DNA from: Streptococcus parasanguinis CC87K
Lineage (GTDB): Bacteria; Bacillota; Bacilli; Lactobacillales; Streptococcaceae
NCBI RefSeq assembly: GCF_000507765.1
Contig: NZ_KI669401.1
Coordinates: 1,042,597 to 1,106,596 of the forward strand
Direction: 5' to 3'
Length of the DNA: 64,000 nt
Part shown: piece by piece, positions 36,817 to 46,279 of the stretch
How positions within the stretch are numbered: position 1 is the stretch's first letter
Layout: every line of letters begins with the position of its first letter
The notes under the pieces: model-generated
Seen by the model: the letters and a program-made list of their open reading frames with translations, nothing else
The model's database searches: none
Told to the model about the DNA's origin: nothing
Made by a program: the position numbers and the translations under genes

Positions 36817-37290
36817 CTATTTTTCCTTTTTCTTCTTGGTTCCCTTCGTGATTTGTTTCAAGAGGGTCTCTAATTCACCGACATCCTTGAAACTCCGGTA
36901 AACACTAGCAAAACGGACATAGGTGATCTCATCCAAATCCGCTAACTCATCCATAACCAAAGAACCAATATACTCACTGTTGATTTCATTATCACTTTGG
37001 CTGCGAACCTTTTGCTCGATCCGATTCACAATTTCTTCGATTTCATCACTAGAAACAGGCCGTTTTTGAGCTGAGCGAATAATACCATTAAAGATTTTAT
37101 CACGAGAAAATTGCTCGCGTGTCCCATCCTTTTTGACAACCACTAGGGTCCGCTCTTCCACTCGCTCGTAGGTAGTAAAGCGATAATGGCACTCTTCGCA
37201 TTCCCTGCGACGACGGATGGTGTTCCCATCTTCAGCTTGTCGACTATCCACCACACTAGACTTACTTCCACCACATTTTGGACAACGCAT
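36817..37290 (-). CDS. nrdR: Transcriptional repressor NrdR
   Basis: This 157-residue protein has a four-cysteine zinc ribbon (MRCPKCGG ... [18 protein letters not shown], residues 1-45) and an ATP-cone ([18 protein letters not shown]). It represses ribonucleotide reductase genes when dATP is bound. AAGGAGG precedes the start, and TGG-TAAAAT lies upstream. It heads the nrdR-dnaB-dnaI-nitroreductase operon. Confidence 0.95.
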   Translation of the reverse strand: MRCPKCGGSKSSVVDSRQAEDGNTIRRRRECEECHYRFTTYERVEERTLVVVKKDGTREQFSRDKIFNGIIRSAQKRPVSSDEIEEIVNRIEQKVRSQSDNEINSEYIGSLVMDELADLDEITYVRFASVYRSFKDVGELETLLKQITKGTKKKKEK

Positions 37291-37397
37291 TTGCTACCTC
37301 CTTAAACTGTTTTAACACTTCATTTTACCATAAATTGAATCGTAAAGAAAGCAGAAGAACAGGAGAATCCCCTATGCTTGCCCCTCATTGATCCATA

Positions 37398-37446
37398 AAA
37401 AAGAGTCGAAGGACGATTGAATAAAATCGTTTTCCTTTCGACTCTC
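37398..37446 (-). terminator. Terminator after the nuclease-like gene
   Basis: GAGTCGAAAGGA pairs with TCCTTCGACTC around an A/T-rich loop, then six T on the minus strand. Confidence 0.8.
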
Positions 37447-37454
37447 CATTTATA

Positions 37455-38267
37455 TTAAAGTGATAATTCAGCTTCTAAGCCATAGTGATCACTGACATGG
37501 GGTTTGTTTTGATCATCAAAAATGACATGTAGACGCTGGATGTCCCATTCTGGACTTGCAAAGACGTAATCGATTCGCAATGGAACTTGATTATCCGTCC
37601 AGCCATCGATTCCAGGACCTACAGTATAAGTCCCCTTTGTTTCTTTGGCTTCGATAAAACTATCTTGAAGTTTTAGCGAACTGGATAGAATCGTTTCATA
37701 CCCTTCTTGACCAGCAGGATTATTGAAATCACCAGCTAGAATAAAAGGTTTGCCTACTTGGCTGAAGTAGTTCTCAATGCGTGGCCACTCAAATTGGAAA
37801 CCTTTGTCCCACCAAGAAAGATGGACGCTGGCAACAGCAATCTCTTTGCCATCTACACTTGTATGGGCAACGGCTACTCGACGAGTATGGTAGTCCGTTG
37901 GATCATCCATATTGGATACCAAAATCTCATCCGCCTTCAAGGGTTGACGCGAAAGAACGGCCACACCCTCATTGAGGTGATCATATCCAATATGGTTGTA
38001 GACCCAAGTCCAATAATAGTGGAGTCCATGAGCAGCTAACTCTTCTACCAATACGCGAACAAAGTGATCCTTGTGAATCGCTACAGATGATGGCAAAGCT
38101 TGATAATACTCATCTGTTTCGACTGTTTCTGAGGCCATTTCTTGATTGACCTCTTGGAAACAGATCACATCATATTGCGCTTCTAAAATTTGTTCCTTGA
38201 GGGTTTCAAATTTTTGCTGAGCATTCTCTTCCATCCAACTATGGGAATTTAATGTTAAAAATTTCAT
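37455..38267 (-). CDS. Endonuclease/exonuclease/phosphatase family protein
   Basis: This 270-residue protein has the EEP-fold motifs TLNSHSW, VICFQEVNQE (metal-binding Glu), LSWWD, ILAGDFNNPAG (Asp and Asn) and VSDHYGLEAEL (catalytic His). It could act on DNA, RNA or a phosphoester. No signal peptide is visible, so it is probably cytoplasmic. The ATG at 38267 follows AGAAGGAG; the frame to 38306 has no good SD. It may be co-transcribed with the PTS gene, as only a weak hairpin separates them. Confidence 0.82.
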   Translation of the reverse strand: MKFLTLNSHSWMEENAQQKFETLKEQILEAQYDVICFQEVNQEMASETVETDEYYQALPSSVAIHKDHFVRVLVEELAAHGLHYYWTWVYNHIGYDHLNEGVAVLSRQPLKADEILVSNMDDPTDYHTRRVAVAHTSVDGKEIAVASVHLSWWDKGFQFEWPRIENYFSQVGKPFILAGDFNNPAGQEGYETILSSSLKLQDSFIEAKETKGTYTVGPGIDGWTDNQVPLRIDYVFASPEWDIQRLHVIFDDQNKPHVSDHYGLEAELSL

Positions 38268-38306
38268 CCCCTGATTTCTCCTTCTCTCCAAATCAAGAAA
38301 CGGCAA

Positions 38307-38332
38307 GAGGCCGGGTGCACTGCCCCAACCTC
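38307..38332 (-). terminator. Weak hairpin after the PTS gene
   Basis: GAGGTTGGG pairs with CCCGGCCTC (G-U pairs) but only a broken T tract follows, so read-through is likely. Confidence 0.45.
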
Positions 38333-38352
38333 ATTTTCTTTGCCGATGTCTT

Positions 38353-40548
38353 TTATAATTCTACTGTTGCAACTGGCGCATTTGCTGCCAATTTACCAGT
38401 ATGTTCGACATTAACGGATTTAATCGCATCTGCATTTGTAAAGACAACAATTGTTGAAGTTTCACGACCAGCTTCACGGATCGCATCAAGGTCTGCTTCT
38501 ACCAAGAGGTCTCCAGCAGCCACTGTTTGACCTTCAGAAACTTTAACCTCAAATGGTTTTCCTTCAAGACTAACAGTATCTAGACCGATGTGAACCAAGA
38601 CTTCCAAACCATTATCTGTTACCAAACCAAGGGCATGTTTGGTTGGGAAGACGCTGGTCACTTTACCAGCAACTGGTGAAACGATGTGGCCATTTTCAGG
38701 CTCAACCGCAAATCCGTCACCCATCATTTTTTGTGAGAATACAGGATCTTTCACATCTTCGATGTTGATCACTTCACCATCTGCAACAGAGTGCACTTCA
38801 TCAGTTACCCCTTTAAAGGTTGCTTCAGCCTTTTGAACTGCTGTCATTTGGCTAGGAAGTGTTTCAGGAATAACTTCACCTGAATCAAGAACGTCTTGGA
38901 TATCAGATTTCAATACGTCAGCTTTAGGTCCGTAGATCGCTTGGACACCTTGTCCTTTCATGACAAGACCCATAGCGCCTTCAGCTTTCCATTGTTCTTC
39001 TGTTCCGACTTTTTCAGCGTCCTTAACGGTTACACGAAGACGAGTCATACATGCGTCAACGTCTACGATATTGGCACGTCCACCAAGAAGGTTGATAATG
39101 TTAATGACTTGTGAGCTTGCTGAGCTTGTAGCTGCACCTGCTGCTGCACCATCTCCTGCAGGGGCATCATCATTTTGTTCATAGTTACCGTTACGTCCTG
39201 GAGTTGCATAATGGAATTTCTTAATCATGAAGTTAGCAATGAAGTACATGATAAAGGCAAAGAGGACTGTTACCCATACAAAGTTAAAGATATCTAATGC
39301 CAAACCAGCATTGATGGCCATTGGGGTACGTGTCAAGAATTCGATTGAACCGAATGAGTGAACACGAAGGTGAACCAAGTCAGCCATTGCAAAGGCAGCC
39401 CCTTGAACAAGAGCATAGATGATGTACAATGGTGTAGCAATAAACATGAACATGTATTCAATTGGTTCTGTTACACCTGTCAAGAATGTTGCAAGGGCAG
39501 TTGCAAAAAGCATCCCTTTGTATTTTTCTTTTTTATCTGGATCCACATTGCGGTAGATAGCCACCACAATCCCCATCAAAATACCAAATGATCCGATCAT
39601 TTGACCAACTTTGAAACGAGCTGGTGTGTATGCATGAAGCAAGTGTTGGTATTGGCTAGGATCAGCTTTCTTCAAGTTAACAAGGTCTGTTACCCAAGCC
39701 AACCAAAGTGGATCTTGTCCAAATACAGTTGTTCCTTTGGCAGCACCTGTAAGAACTTGGTAGCTACCACCCAATTGAGTATAGTTGATTGGAATGGTCA
39801 ACATGTGGTGAAGACCAAATGGCAAGAGAAGACGTTCCAAGGTACCAAACAAGAATGGTGCCAATACTGGAGCTGTTGATTGTGAGTTGGCGATCCAAAC
39901 ACCAAATCCATTAATTCCTGATTGAACTACTGGCCACAAGGCTGACAGAACCAAGGCTGTTAGAGCTGAACGAACGATAACAACGAATGGTACAAAGCGT
40001 TTCCCGTTGAAGAAAGAAAGGGCTTCTGGGAGTTTACGGTAGTTGTAGTATTTATTGAAGGCAGTTGCTCCAACGAAACCTGAGATAATCCCTACAAATA
40101 CCCCCATATTAAGAGCTGGAGCTTCAAGAACACTGATAAAGTAGTCCGCAACTTTAATTGATCCACCGAAGATTGTGTGAACCGTAGCAGCCTTATCAGC
40201 TAACATTGCAGATGTCACTCCGAAAACTGCACCGGTAATACGGTTAATCAAGATGAAAGAGAGACCAGCTGCAAAGGCACCCCCTGCACGTTCTTTGGCC
40301 CAGCTACCACCGATAGCAAGGGCAAAGAGGATGTGAAGGTTTCCGATAACCCCCCAACCGATTTGTTCGAGAATTCCACCTGTAATAACAAGTGGAGATA
40401 AATTCGGGTTGATCATAGGGATAGATTTCCCGATTGAAATCATCAACCCAGCCGCTGGCATGACAGCGATAACGACCATCAAGGCCTTACCGAACTTCTG
40501 CCAGAATTCAAAGCTAAATAAACTTTTGAATGATCCTTTGTTCATCAT
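38353..40548 (-). CDS. ptsG: PTS glucose-type permease, IICBA domains
   Basis: This 731-residue protein runs from an IIC membrane domain (about 1-435, with AVMPAAGLMISIG and GVTEPIEYMFMF) to IIB (about 478-555, Cys in NIVDVDACMTRLRV) and IIA (about 590-731, phospho-His in VLVHIGLDTVSLEG). It imports and phosphorylates a glucose-type hexose; the exact sugar (glucose, possibly mannose or glucosamine) is inferred from family resemblance. The promoter carries cre sites, so CcpA control is expected. An ATG one codon after the first is an alternative start. Confidence 0.85.
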   Translation of the reverse strand: MMNKGSFKSLFSFEFWQKFGKALMVVIAVMPAAGLMISIGKSIPMINPNLSPLVITGGILEQIGWGVIGNLHILFALAIGGSWAKERAGGAFAAGLSFILINRITGAVFGVTSAMLADKAATVHTIFGGSIKVADYFISVLEAPALNMGVFVGIISGFVGATAFNKYYNYRKLPEALSFFNGKRFVPFVVIVRSALTALVLSALWPVVQSGINGFGVWIANSQSTAPVLAPFLFGTLERLLLPFGLHHMLTIPINYTQLGGSYQVLTGAAKGTTVFGQDPLWLAWVTDLVNLKKADPSQYQHLLHAYTPARFKVGQMIGSFGILMGIVVAIYRNVDPDKKEKYKGMLFATALATFLTGVTEPIEYMFMFIATPLYIIYALVQGAAFAMADLVHLRVHSFGSIEFLTRTPMAINAGLALDIFNFVWVTVLFAFIMYFIANFMIKKFHYATPGRNGNYEQNDDAPAGDGAAAGAATSSASSQVINIINLLGGRANIVDVDACMTRLRVTVKDAEKVGTEEQWKAEGAMGLVMKGQGVQAIYGPKADVLKSDIQDVLDSGEVIPETLPSQMTAVQKAEATFKGVTDEVHSVADGEVINIEDVKDPVFSQKMMGDGFAVEPENGHIVSPVAGKVTSVFPTKHALGLVTDNGLEVLVHIGLDTVSLEGKPFEVKVSEGQTVAAGDLLVEADLDAIREAGRETSTIVVFTNADAIKSVNVEHTGKLAANAPVATVEL

Positions 40549-40582
40549 TCAACCTCCTTATATTGTTTAAGGCTTTGTTTTA

Positions 40583-40598
40583 AGAAAACGTTTGCGCT
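40583..40598. promoter_or_regulatory. CcpA cre site in the ptsG leader
   Basis: AGAAAACGTTTGCGCT matches the cre palindrome core (AACGTT) and lies just downstream of the -10, a road-block position. Confidence 0.6.
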
Positions 40599-40610
40599 TA
40601 ATTTGTTTCT

Positions 40611-40638
40611 AGTATACCATATTTTAAAAATTTGTAAA
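40611..40638 (-). promoter_or_regulatory. Promoter of ptsG
   Basis: TTTACA (40633-40638) and TATACT (40611-40616) are 16 nt apart, with an extended TGG before the -10. Confidence 0.6.
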
Positions 40639-40721
40639 GCCTTACATTCATTTTTTTCTCCAAATTTTATCTTTTTTTATCTTTTTTAAGCCATATTCTT
40701 TTTAAAACTCATTCTTTTTCG

Positions 40722-40737
40722 ATGCAAACGTTTCCCT
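40722..40737. promoter_or_regulatory. Second cre-like site upstream of ptsG
   Basis: ATGCAAACGTTTCCCT contains the AAACGTTT core. It is about 100 nt upstream of the ptsG promoter and close to the 3' end of ritR; it may help CcpA looping. Confidence 0.5.
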
Positions 40738-40744
40738 TGAAGTA

Positions 40745-40783
40745 TAAAAACATTCGAACCCTCTAAGGGTTCGAATGTTTTAT
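40745..40783 (-). terminator. Terminator of gnd-ritR
   Basis: A long stem (AAAACATTCGAACCC with its complement) and a short loop are followed by five T on the minus strand. It overlaps the end of ritR. Confidence 0.88.
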
Positions 40784-41478
40784 TCTAATGCGTCTTGCAT
40801 GGCATAGCCAATCCCACGAACGGTCTTAATATAGCTTTTTTGACCTGGTAGATCAATTTTCCCACGAAGATACCGGATATAGACGTCCACAATATTAGTC
40901 TCACCTGTACTCTCGTACTTCCAGACACTTTCCAATAACTGATCTCGTGTCACCACTCCCTTGCTCCCCATCAGAGTCGCTAAGAGATCATATTCTCTGC
41001 GGGTTAAACTAATCATGTCTTTCCCACGATAGACGGTATGGTGTTCCACATCAATGCGCAAATTGCGGTATGATGTTGGGATTTTCATCTGACTACAATG
41101 TTGGTCAATATAATCACGTCCTCTAAAAATGGCTGTGATCTTATCTACCAAATCGCTGATAATAAAGGGTTTGACCATATAGGAAACGGCAAAGCGCTGA
41201 ATACTCTCTTTGTGCTCAGCAATTTTTTCGCGGCTATCCAAAACAATCAAAACAGAAGCTGGGCGAATCCGACTGATTTCCTCTGCGAATGTTTCACCAG
41301 ACATATCTGACAGATCGTAATTAAACAAGATCAGATCATATTTGGTCGCAGCAATCAAAGCCAGACCCGCTTTTCCATCCTCGACCACATCAACTTGATA
41401 CCCCTCTTTTTGAAGTTCCAAATCAATGAAGCGAGCGATTTGCTTCTCATTTTCTACTAGTAGAACTCGTTTGACCAT
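40780..41478 (-). CDS. ritR: Orphan response regulator RitR
   Basis: This 232-residue OmpR-type protein has a receiver domain (1-120) and a winged helix (about 130-228, with LTRREYDLLATLMG). Residue 53 is Asn instead of the phosphorylated Asp (ILFNYDLSD), and Cys128 is present. Both are the hallmark features of pneumococcal RitR, a redox-responsive repressor of iron uptake that does not use a kinase. No kinase gene is nearby. It lies 9 nt after gnd, with no visible SD, so it probably depends on gnd translation. Confidence 0.92.
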   Translation of the reverse strand: MVKRVLLVENEKQIARFIDLELQKEGYQVDVVEDGKAGLALIAATKYDLILFNYDLSDMSGETFAEEISRIRPASVLIVLDSREKIAEHKESIQRFAVSYMVKPFIISDLVDKITAIFRGRDYIDQHCSQMKIPTSYRNLRIDVEHHTVYRGKDMISLTRREYDLLATLMGSKGVVTRDQLLESVWKYESTGETNIVDVYIRYLRGKIDLPGQKSYIKTVRGIGYAMQDALE

Positions 41479-41487
41479 AGAGCAAGA

Positions 41488-42912
41488 TTATTTTTCGTCG
41501 TACCAAGAATAGTGGAAGGTACCTTCTTTGTCTTTACGTTGGTATGTGTGAGCACCAAAGTAGTCACGTTGTGCTTGGATCAAGTTCGCTGGAAGATCCG
41601 CTGAACGGTAGCTATCGAAGTAAGTGATGGCTGCTGAGAAGGTTGGTACAGGTACACCTGCTTGAACAGCAAGAGCTACGATATCCCGAACTGATTGTTG
41701 GTACTTAGCAGTGACATCTAAGAAGTACTCATCCAAAAGAAGGTTAGCAAGGTCTGCATCACGGTTGTATGCATCTGTGATCTTTTGCAAGAAACGAGAA
41801 CGGATGATACAGCCATCGCGCCAGATAGATGCGATGTCCGCAAATGGCAAGTTCCAGTTGTTTTCTTTAGAAGCTACACGCAATTGCGCAAATCCTTGTG
41901 CGTATGAGATGATTTTTGAGAAGTAAAGGGCTTGACGGATTTTTTCAATCAATTCAGCCTTATCTCCTTCAAATTTGAAAGCAGCTGGTTTTGGAAGCAC
42001 CTTGCTAGCGTGTACACGTTCTTCTTTATATGTAGAGATGTAACGTGCAAATACTGACTCAGTGATGAGTGACAATGGCACACCAAGGTCAAGAGCTGAT
42101 TGGCTCGTCCATTTACCAGTTCCCTTGTTTCCTGCAGCATCCAAGATGTAGTCTACGATAGGTCCATCTTGACCTTCGTCGTCTTTGCGTCCAAGGATAT
42201 CCGCAGTGATTTCGATCAAGTAGCTGTCCAATTCACCCTTGTTCCATTCAGTGAAGATTTCAGCCATGTCTTCTGCAGAAAGTCCAAGCAAGTGTTGCAT
42301 GAGGTCATAGCTTTCCGCGATCAATTGCATATCGCCATACTCGATCCCGTTGTGGACCATTTTTACATAGTGACCAGCTCCATCAGGACCGATGTAAGTG
42401 ACACATGGTTTTCCATCTTCAGGCGCTTTTGCAGAGATTTCTTCAAGAACATCTGCTACCAATTCATAAGCTTCTTTTTGTCCACCAGGCATGATAGAAG
42501 GACCTTCAAGGGCACCTTTTTCACCACCAGAAACTCCTGTACCGATAAAGTTGATACCAGAGTTTGCCAACTCTTCGTTCCGACGGATGGTATCTTTGTA
42601 GAAAGTATTTCCTCCGTCAATCAAAATATCGCCTTTATCCAAATGTGGAAGAAGGGCTTGGATGGTTGCATCTGTACCAGGTCCTGCTTGAACCATGAGC
42701 ATGATACGGCGTGGTTTTTCGATAGAGTTTACGAAGCTTTCGATATCATAGCTTGGCACAAAGTTCTTATCAGGATGGCAAGCAACAACATCTTCTGTTT
42801 TTTCTTTACTACGGTTAAAAATGGCAACTGTATAGCCACGAGATTCAATATTAAGGGCAAGGTTACGACCCATTACGGCCATACCGACAACACCAAAGTT
42901 TGCTTTAGTCAT
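41488..42912 (-). CDS. gnd: 6-phosphogluconate dehydrogenase (decarboxylating)
   Basis: This 474-residue protein has an NADP-binding site [20 protein letters not shown] (about 7-26), the signature [37 protein letters not shown] and a catalytic Lys in [17 protein letters not shown]. It is the oxidative pentose phosphate enzyme that makes NADPH and ribulose-5-phosphate. AGGAG precedes the start, and an extended -10 TGA-TAGAAT is upstream. Linkage to redox regulator RitR joins NADPH supply with iron control. Confidence 0.95.
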   Translation of the reverse strand: MTKANFGVVGMAVMGRNLALNIESRGYTVAIFNRSKEKTEDVVACHPDKNFVPSYDIESFVNSIEKPRRIMLMVQAGPGTDATIQALLPHLDKGDILIDGGNTFYKDTIRRNEELANSGINFIGTGVSGGEKGALEGPSIMPGGQKEAYELVADVLEEISAKAPEDGKPCVTYIGPDGAGHYVKMVHNGIEYGDMQLIAESYDLMQHLLGLSAEDMAEIFTEWNKGELDSYLIEITADILGRKDDEGQDGPIVDYILDAAGNKGTGKWTSQSALDLGVPLSLITESVFARYISTYKEERVHASKVLPKPAAFKFEGDKAELIEKIRQALYFSKIISYAQGFAQLRVASKENNWNLPFADIASIWRDGCIIRSRFLQKITDAYNRDADLANLLLDEYFLDVTAKYQQSVRDIVALAVQAGVPVPTFSAAITYFDSYRSADLPANLIQAQRDYFGAHTYQRKDKEGTFHYSWYDEK

Positions 42913-43028
42913 GTGACACTCCTCTTTATAGTTTGCCTATATTCTATCATTTTTTGACATCAAATGAAAGCAGAAAATAGCTTCCCACTTCTCCAAGAGC
43001 GAGAAGAGCATGCAAGTCATTTGATCTT

Positions 43029-43067
43029 AAAAACAAAAGTGCCCGAGAAACAGTTCTCAGACACTTT
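43029..43067 (-). terminator. Terminator after the flotillin-like gene
   Basis: AGTGTCTGAGAA pairs with TTCTCGGGCACT, then a T-rich tract broken by a G on the minus strand. Confidence 0.7.
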
Positions 43068-43079
43068 CTGTTGATCGTA

Positions 43080-44558
43080 TTAATCTTCTTTTGAAGCTAA
43101 TTCATCCGCTTCAATGACCGGTTGTTCTCCTTCTTTGAGTTTGTTGACCGTCATATTGACCCCAAGAGCTCCTGCTAGCAATTGACGAATATCAAATCCA
43201 GCTCCTTGAGAGACTTGGTCGATACTTTGCATAATATCGCCCACCATCTTAGAAGCATTGCCTTCGCCATACATGGTGATTTTATCCACCTTGGTCAATG
43301 GCTCAGCGACAGCACGCGCAATTTCAGGCAATTTGTCGACCACCATTTCAGTAATGGCTGCTTCTTGCATTTTCTTCATCGCTTCGGCCTTTTGGTCCAA
43401 ACCTTTGGCTTCAGCTTCCAGTTTCAAGCGAATGGCTTCAGCCTCAGCACGACCTTTGGCTTCAATAGCTTCGGCCTCTTGCAATTGGGCAAATTTCTCA
43501 GCTTCGGCTTGAGCTTTTCGAGCTTCGGCTTCTTTTTGTGTTTCGAAGAGTTCTGCTTCCGCCTTGCGTTGGCGTTCGATCAATTCTGCTTCTGCAGCTT
43601 GTTGACGCGCATATTTTTCAGCTTCAGCTTGTTTGCGGATGTTGGCATCCAATTCTTGCTCACGAACCTTAACTTCGCGCTCTTTGACTTCCGCTTCTTT
43701 TTCCTGTTTCATGATATTGGCTTCGGCTGCCACGCGCTCTTGTTCACGACGTTGCACTTCTGCCTCAATCCCTTTAGCGGCATCTGCTTTTGCTTGGGCA
43801 ATATCTGCTTCTTGCTTGAGGGCTGCTTGTTTGAGTTTTAATTCGTTTTGTTTTTGCGCAATTTCAAGATCGGCAGCGACGCGTTTGTCGTTGGCCAATT
43901 TATCTTGTTCTGCTTCAACTTCCTTGCGTTCGCGTTCTGCTTTGGCTTTGGCAATCAAGGCATCTTTCTTAATGGTTTCAACATTTTCAATCCCGAGGTT
44001 ATCGATGACTCCCCCTTCATCAGAGAAGGATTGAACCGTAAAGGCGATGACTTCTAGACCCATTTTAGCCAAGTCTGGCGCTACGTTGTCTTGCACTTTT
44101 GAGGCAAACTCTTGACGGTCATTGACCATCTTACGGAGTTCCATCTGACCGATCACTTCCCGCAGGTTTCCTTCCAAGACATCTTGGACAGAGTTGGAAA
44201 TATCTGTCGTATTCCAGTTCAAGAAGTTTTCTGCAGCCCGGGCAATCATTTCATCGGTTGTACCAATTTTTAATTTAACAGCTGCATCGGCACGGACGTT
44301 AATGAAGTCCAATGTTGGGACTGCTTCTGACGTCCGAACATCTGTCGAGAATTGCTCAATATCAAGATAAGAGCGTTGTTCGACAAAGGGAATCATAAAG
44401 CCAGCTTTCCCACGCAAGTGACGTTGTTTCCGAAGACCGGTAATGACCACGACTTCGTTGGGTTTAGCATTGACATACCCTTTGACCAACAAGATCAATA
44501 CAAGAATGGCTACGATTACAACAGTAATCAACCAACCTGGAATAAATAAAGTATCCAT
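43080..44558 (-). CDS. Flotillin-like SPFH/band 7 protein (FloT type)
   Basis: This 492-residue protein has an N-terminal membrane segment (LITVVIVAILVLILLVKGYV), an SPFH domain (about 35-200) and a long Glu/Ala/Lys-rich coiled coil (about 210-400), ending with a C-terminal tail. Flotillins gather in membrane microdomains and help signalling and membrane-fluidity functions. It matches FloT better than FloA because of the long EA-repeat coiled coil. A terminator of the yceD unit overlaps its promoter. Confidence 0.88.
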   Translation of the reverse strand: MDTLFIPGWLITVVIVAILVLILLVKGYVNAKPNEVVVITGLRKQRHLRGKAGFMIPFVEQRSYLDIEQFSTDVRTSEAVPTLDFINVRADAAVKLKIGTTDEMIARAAENFLNWNTTDISNSVQDVLEGNLREVIGQMELRKMVNDRQEFASKVQDNVAPDLAKMGLEVIAFTVQSFSDEGGVIDNLGIENVETIKKDALIAKAKAERERKEVEAEQDKLANDKRVAADLEIAQKQNELKLKQAALKQEADIAQAKADAAKGIEAEVQRREQERVAAEANIMKQEKEAEVKEREVKVREQELDANIRKQAEAEKYARQQAAEAELIERQRKAEAELFETQKEAEARKAQAEAEKFAQLQEAEAIEAKGRAEAEAIRLKLEAEAKGLDQKAEAMKKMQEAAITEMVVDKLPEIARAVAEPLTKVDKITMYGEGNASKMVGDIMQSIDQVSQGAGFDIRQLLAGALGVNMTVNKLKEGEQPVIEADELASKED

Positions 44559-44613
44559 ACTTTTTCTCCTTTTTTAGAGGTCTCCCCTCTGTTATTTATT
44601 AATCCTAGTATAT

Positions 44614-44645
44614 CAAAAGAAGGCCTTTCCTCAAAGAAAAGACCT
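44614..44645 (-). terminator. Terminator of yceD overlapping the flotillin promoter zone
   Basis: GGTCTTT pairs with AAAGGCC, followed by TTCTTTT on the minus strand. The TTGAGG and TATACT boxes for the flotillin gene (16 nt apart) use the same stretch. Confidence 0.55.
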
Positions 44646-44682
44646 GTATTTATGTCTAAATTTATCAAATGCAATCTCTAGC

Positions 44683-45222
44683 TTATTCTTCGTCAAACAA
44701 GCCATTTAGACCAGCGAAAGGACTGTTTTCTTCTTTCTTGATCGCTTGAGCGGCTTGGTATTCTTCTTCGGACAGGATTTTCCAATCATTGCCTTCGATA
44801 AAACCTTGTCCAGCCTCTTCTTCTGGAGTGAGAACCTTGAGAGGAATATTGAGCAGAATATTATCCGCTACACTCTCACTCAGGTCAATCTTCCCACCTT
44901 CGATTGGAAGGATCAAGTCTTCCTCTAGGGCCTCGATATCTGCGTCAGACTGTACATCCTCCGCAAACACCTCTGTTACAGGATAGCTCTCTTGAAGCTC
45001 AACAGGCTCCATGCTTCGGCTAGATGCCAAAACGATGGTGTAGGTCAACTGGTAATCCAAGACATAGAGGCCTGTATCATAGGCTACTCGTCCTGCCGCT
45101 GTCACATTCTTTAAATCAAGAATTTCTGGATTACGCTTTTGCAATTCCTTGAGCAAATCCAACTCTTGATCAAAAGCTAGTCCTTCAGGATTTTTACGGA
45201 TTTCTTGTGTAAATAGGTTCAT
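44683..45222 (-). CDS. YceD-family (DUF177) protein
   Basis: This 179-residue protein is acidic overall. It shows the DUF177 pattern, with LDLLKELQKRNPEILDLKNV near the N-terminus, a mixed beta region around DTGLYVLDYQLTYTIVL and an acidic, Asp/Glu-rich middle. YceD proteins are linked to 50S ribosome and rRNA processing, but the biochemical role is unclear. The ATG at 45222 follows GAGGACA; a longer frame to 45282 starts before the promoter (TATACT). In many Firmicutes it precedes rpmF, which is not so here. Confidence 0.8.
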   Translation of the reverse strand: MNLFTQEIRKNPEGLAFDQELDLLKELQKRNPEILDLKNVTAAGRVAYDTGLYVLDYQLTYTIVLASSRSMEPVELQESYPVTEVFAEDVQSDADIEALEEDLILPIEGGKIDLSESVADNILLNIPLKVLTPEEEAGQGFIEGNDWKILSEEEYQAAQAIKKEENSPFAGLNGLFDEE

Positions 45223-45297
45223 TCTTTTGTCCTCAAATCTTCTAGATACTACTAGTATATCATGAAGCTGCCCCTCAACCAAGAAGTCTCCTCAAAA

Positions 45298-45308
45298 ATT
45301 TGTTATAA
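45298..45308 (+). promoter_or_regulatory. Extended -10 promoter of the Rgg-type gene
   Basis: TGT-TATAAT (45300-45308) lies about 110 nt before the real start at 45419, giving a long 5' leader of unknown use. Confidence 0.55.
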
Positions 45309-45418
45309 TCATGAAAAAAGATACAGAAACTAGGCAATTGGTGTTGTACACAAGGTCCCACCATCTCTTGGACAAAAGAGAGTCACTTGCTAGGGCATTG
45401 TTAGATAGAGGAGAATTC

Positions 45419-46279
45419 ATGAAAGATATCGGAGCAGTTTTTCGGCAAATACGTGAAAGTCGCCACATCTCTTTAGAGGAGGCTACGGGTGGCGAATTTT
45501 CACGCTCCATGCTATCTCGATTTGAAAGAGGGGAAAATGACCTGACCACGCAACGTTTTTTTCAGGCCCTTCAACAGATCAAAACCAGCCTCAGTGAGTT
45601 TTCCCATCTAGCTGGAATCGATCAGCACTCTTTTATTCCCAAATTGTTGAAAGAGCACTATGAAAACATGAGCTTGGAACACGACCAAGCCTTGTACCAA
45701 ACTTACCAGCTAGCCTATCAGAAACATCAGAAAAAAGAAGACCTCTTAGCCAGCATTATTCTCAAAGTCCAAATGCTTGGCTTCTATCCTGAGGTGGAGC
45801 TCACCGCTAGCCAAGAGGAACTGGATTTCCTCCATGATTATCTCTTCTCTGTCACAATCTGGGGAAATTTTGAATTAAACCTGTTTTCTCTGACCTCTCC
45901 ACTTTTCTCTAGTCGCCTCTATCGCCAATACACAGAGGAGTTGGTCCAAAGGGAGGATTTCAAGCTTCTCCTAGACTCTTCTCGTTCTGCCCTTAACTCT
46001 ATTTTTCTTAATGGCTTCTTTCTCGCCATTAGTTCAAATGAATTTGAAGATGCATCTTTTTTTGATCACCTAATTAACGACCACTTTTACTCTGAGAACG
46101 AAGCCTACCTTCGGACGGTTTATCTCTACGCCAAAGGAGAATTTCTCTATCGAAAGGGAGAAAAAGAAATCGGTCTTGAAAAGATGGAACAGGCCATCCA
46201 GGTTCTCTCTATTCTGGATTGTAAGGACAGTGCCAACTACTACAAACAGGGCCTGCAAGAACTGATCAATAAATCCTAA
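45419..46279 (+). CDS. Rgg/MutR-family transcriptional regulator
   Basis: This 286-residue protein has an N-terminal XRE helix-turn-helix (FRQIRESRHISLEEATGGEF then SRSMLSRFERGEND, about 8-42) and an all-helical TPR-like C-terminal domain, as in RopB, MutR and Rgg. Many such proteins bind short peptide pheromones. The ATG at 45419 follows AGAGGAG and gives the normal family length; the frame running to 45311 lies in the leader. No SHP-like short hydrophobic peptide gene was found beside it. A small ORF and an MFS exporter downstream are probable targets. Confidence 0.88.
   Translation: MKDIGAVFRQIRESRHISLEEATGGEFSRSMLSRFERGENDLTTQRFFQALQQIKTSLSEFSHLAGIDQHSFIPKLLKEHYENMSLEHDQALYQTYQLAYQKHQKKEDLLASIILKVQMLGFYPEVELTASQEELDFLHDYLFSVTIWGNFELNLFSLTSPLFSSRLYRQYTEELVQREDFKLLLDSSRSALNSIFLNGFFLAISSNEFEDASFFDHLINDHFYSENEAYLRTVYLYAKGEFLYRKGEKEIGLEKMEQAIQVLSILDCKDSANYYKQGLQELINKS

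Noticed and set aside
42100..42957. Long plus-strand ORF (285 aa) opposite gnd
   Set aside because: It is an antisense shadow of a highly conserved gene, rich in Phe/Ser/Arg with no family resemblance and no SD.
43182..43841. Plus-strand ORF of 219 aa opposite the flotillin coiled coil
   Set aside because: It is a Phe/Leu/Ser-rich shadow of the Glu/Ala/Lys coiled coil on the other strand.
45311..45418. Longer N-terminus of the Rgg protein (MKKDTETRQL...)
   Set aside because: It starts 3 nt after the -10 box, has no SD, and the shorter start gives the HTH at the normal distance.
45223..45418. SHP-type pheromone gene for the Rgg regulator
   Set aside because: No short ORF with an SD and a hydrophobic C-terminus was found on either strand in this interval.
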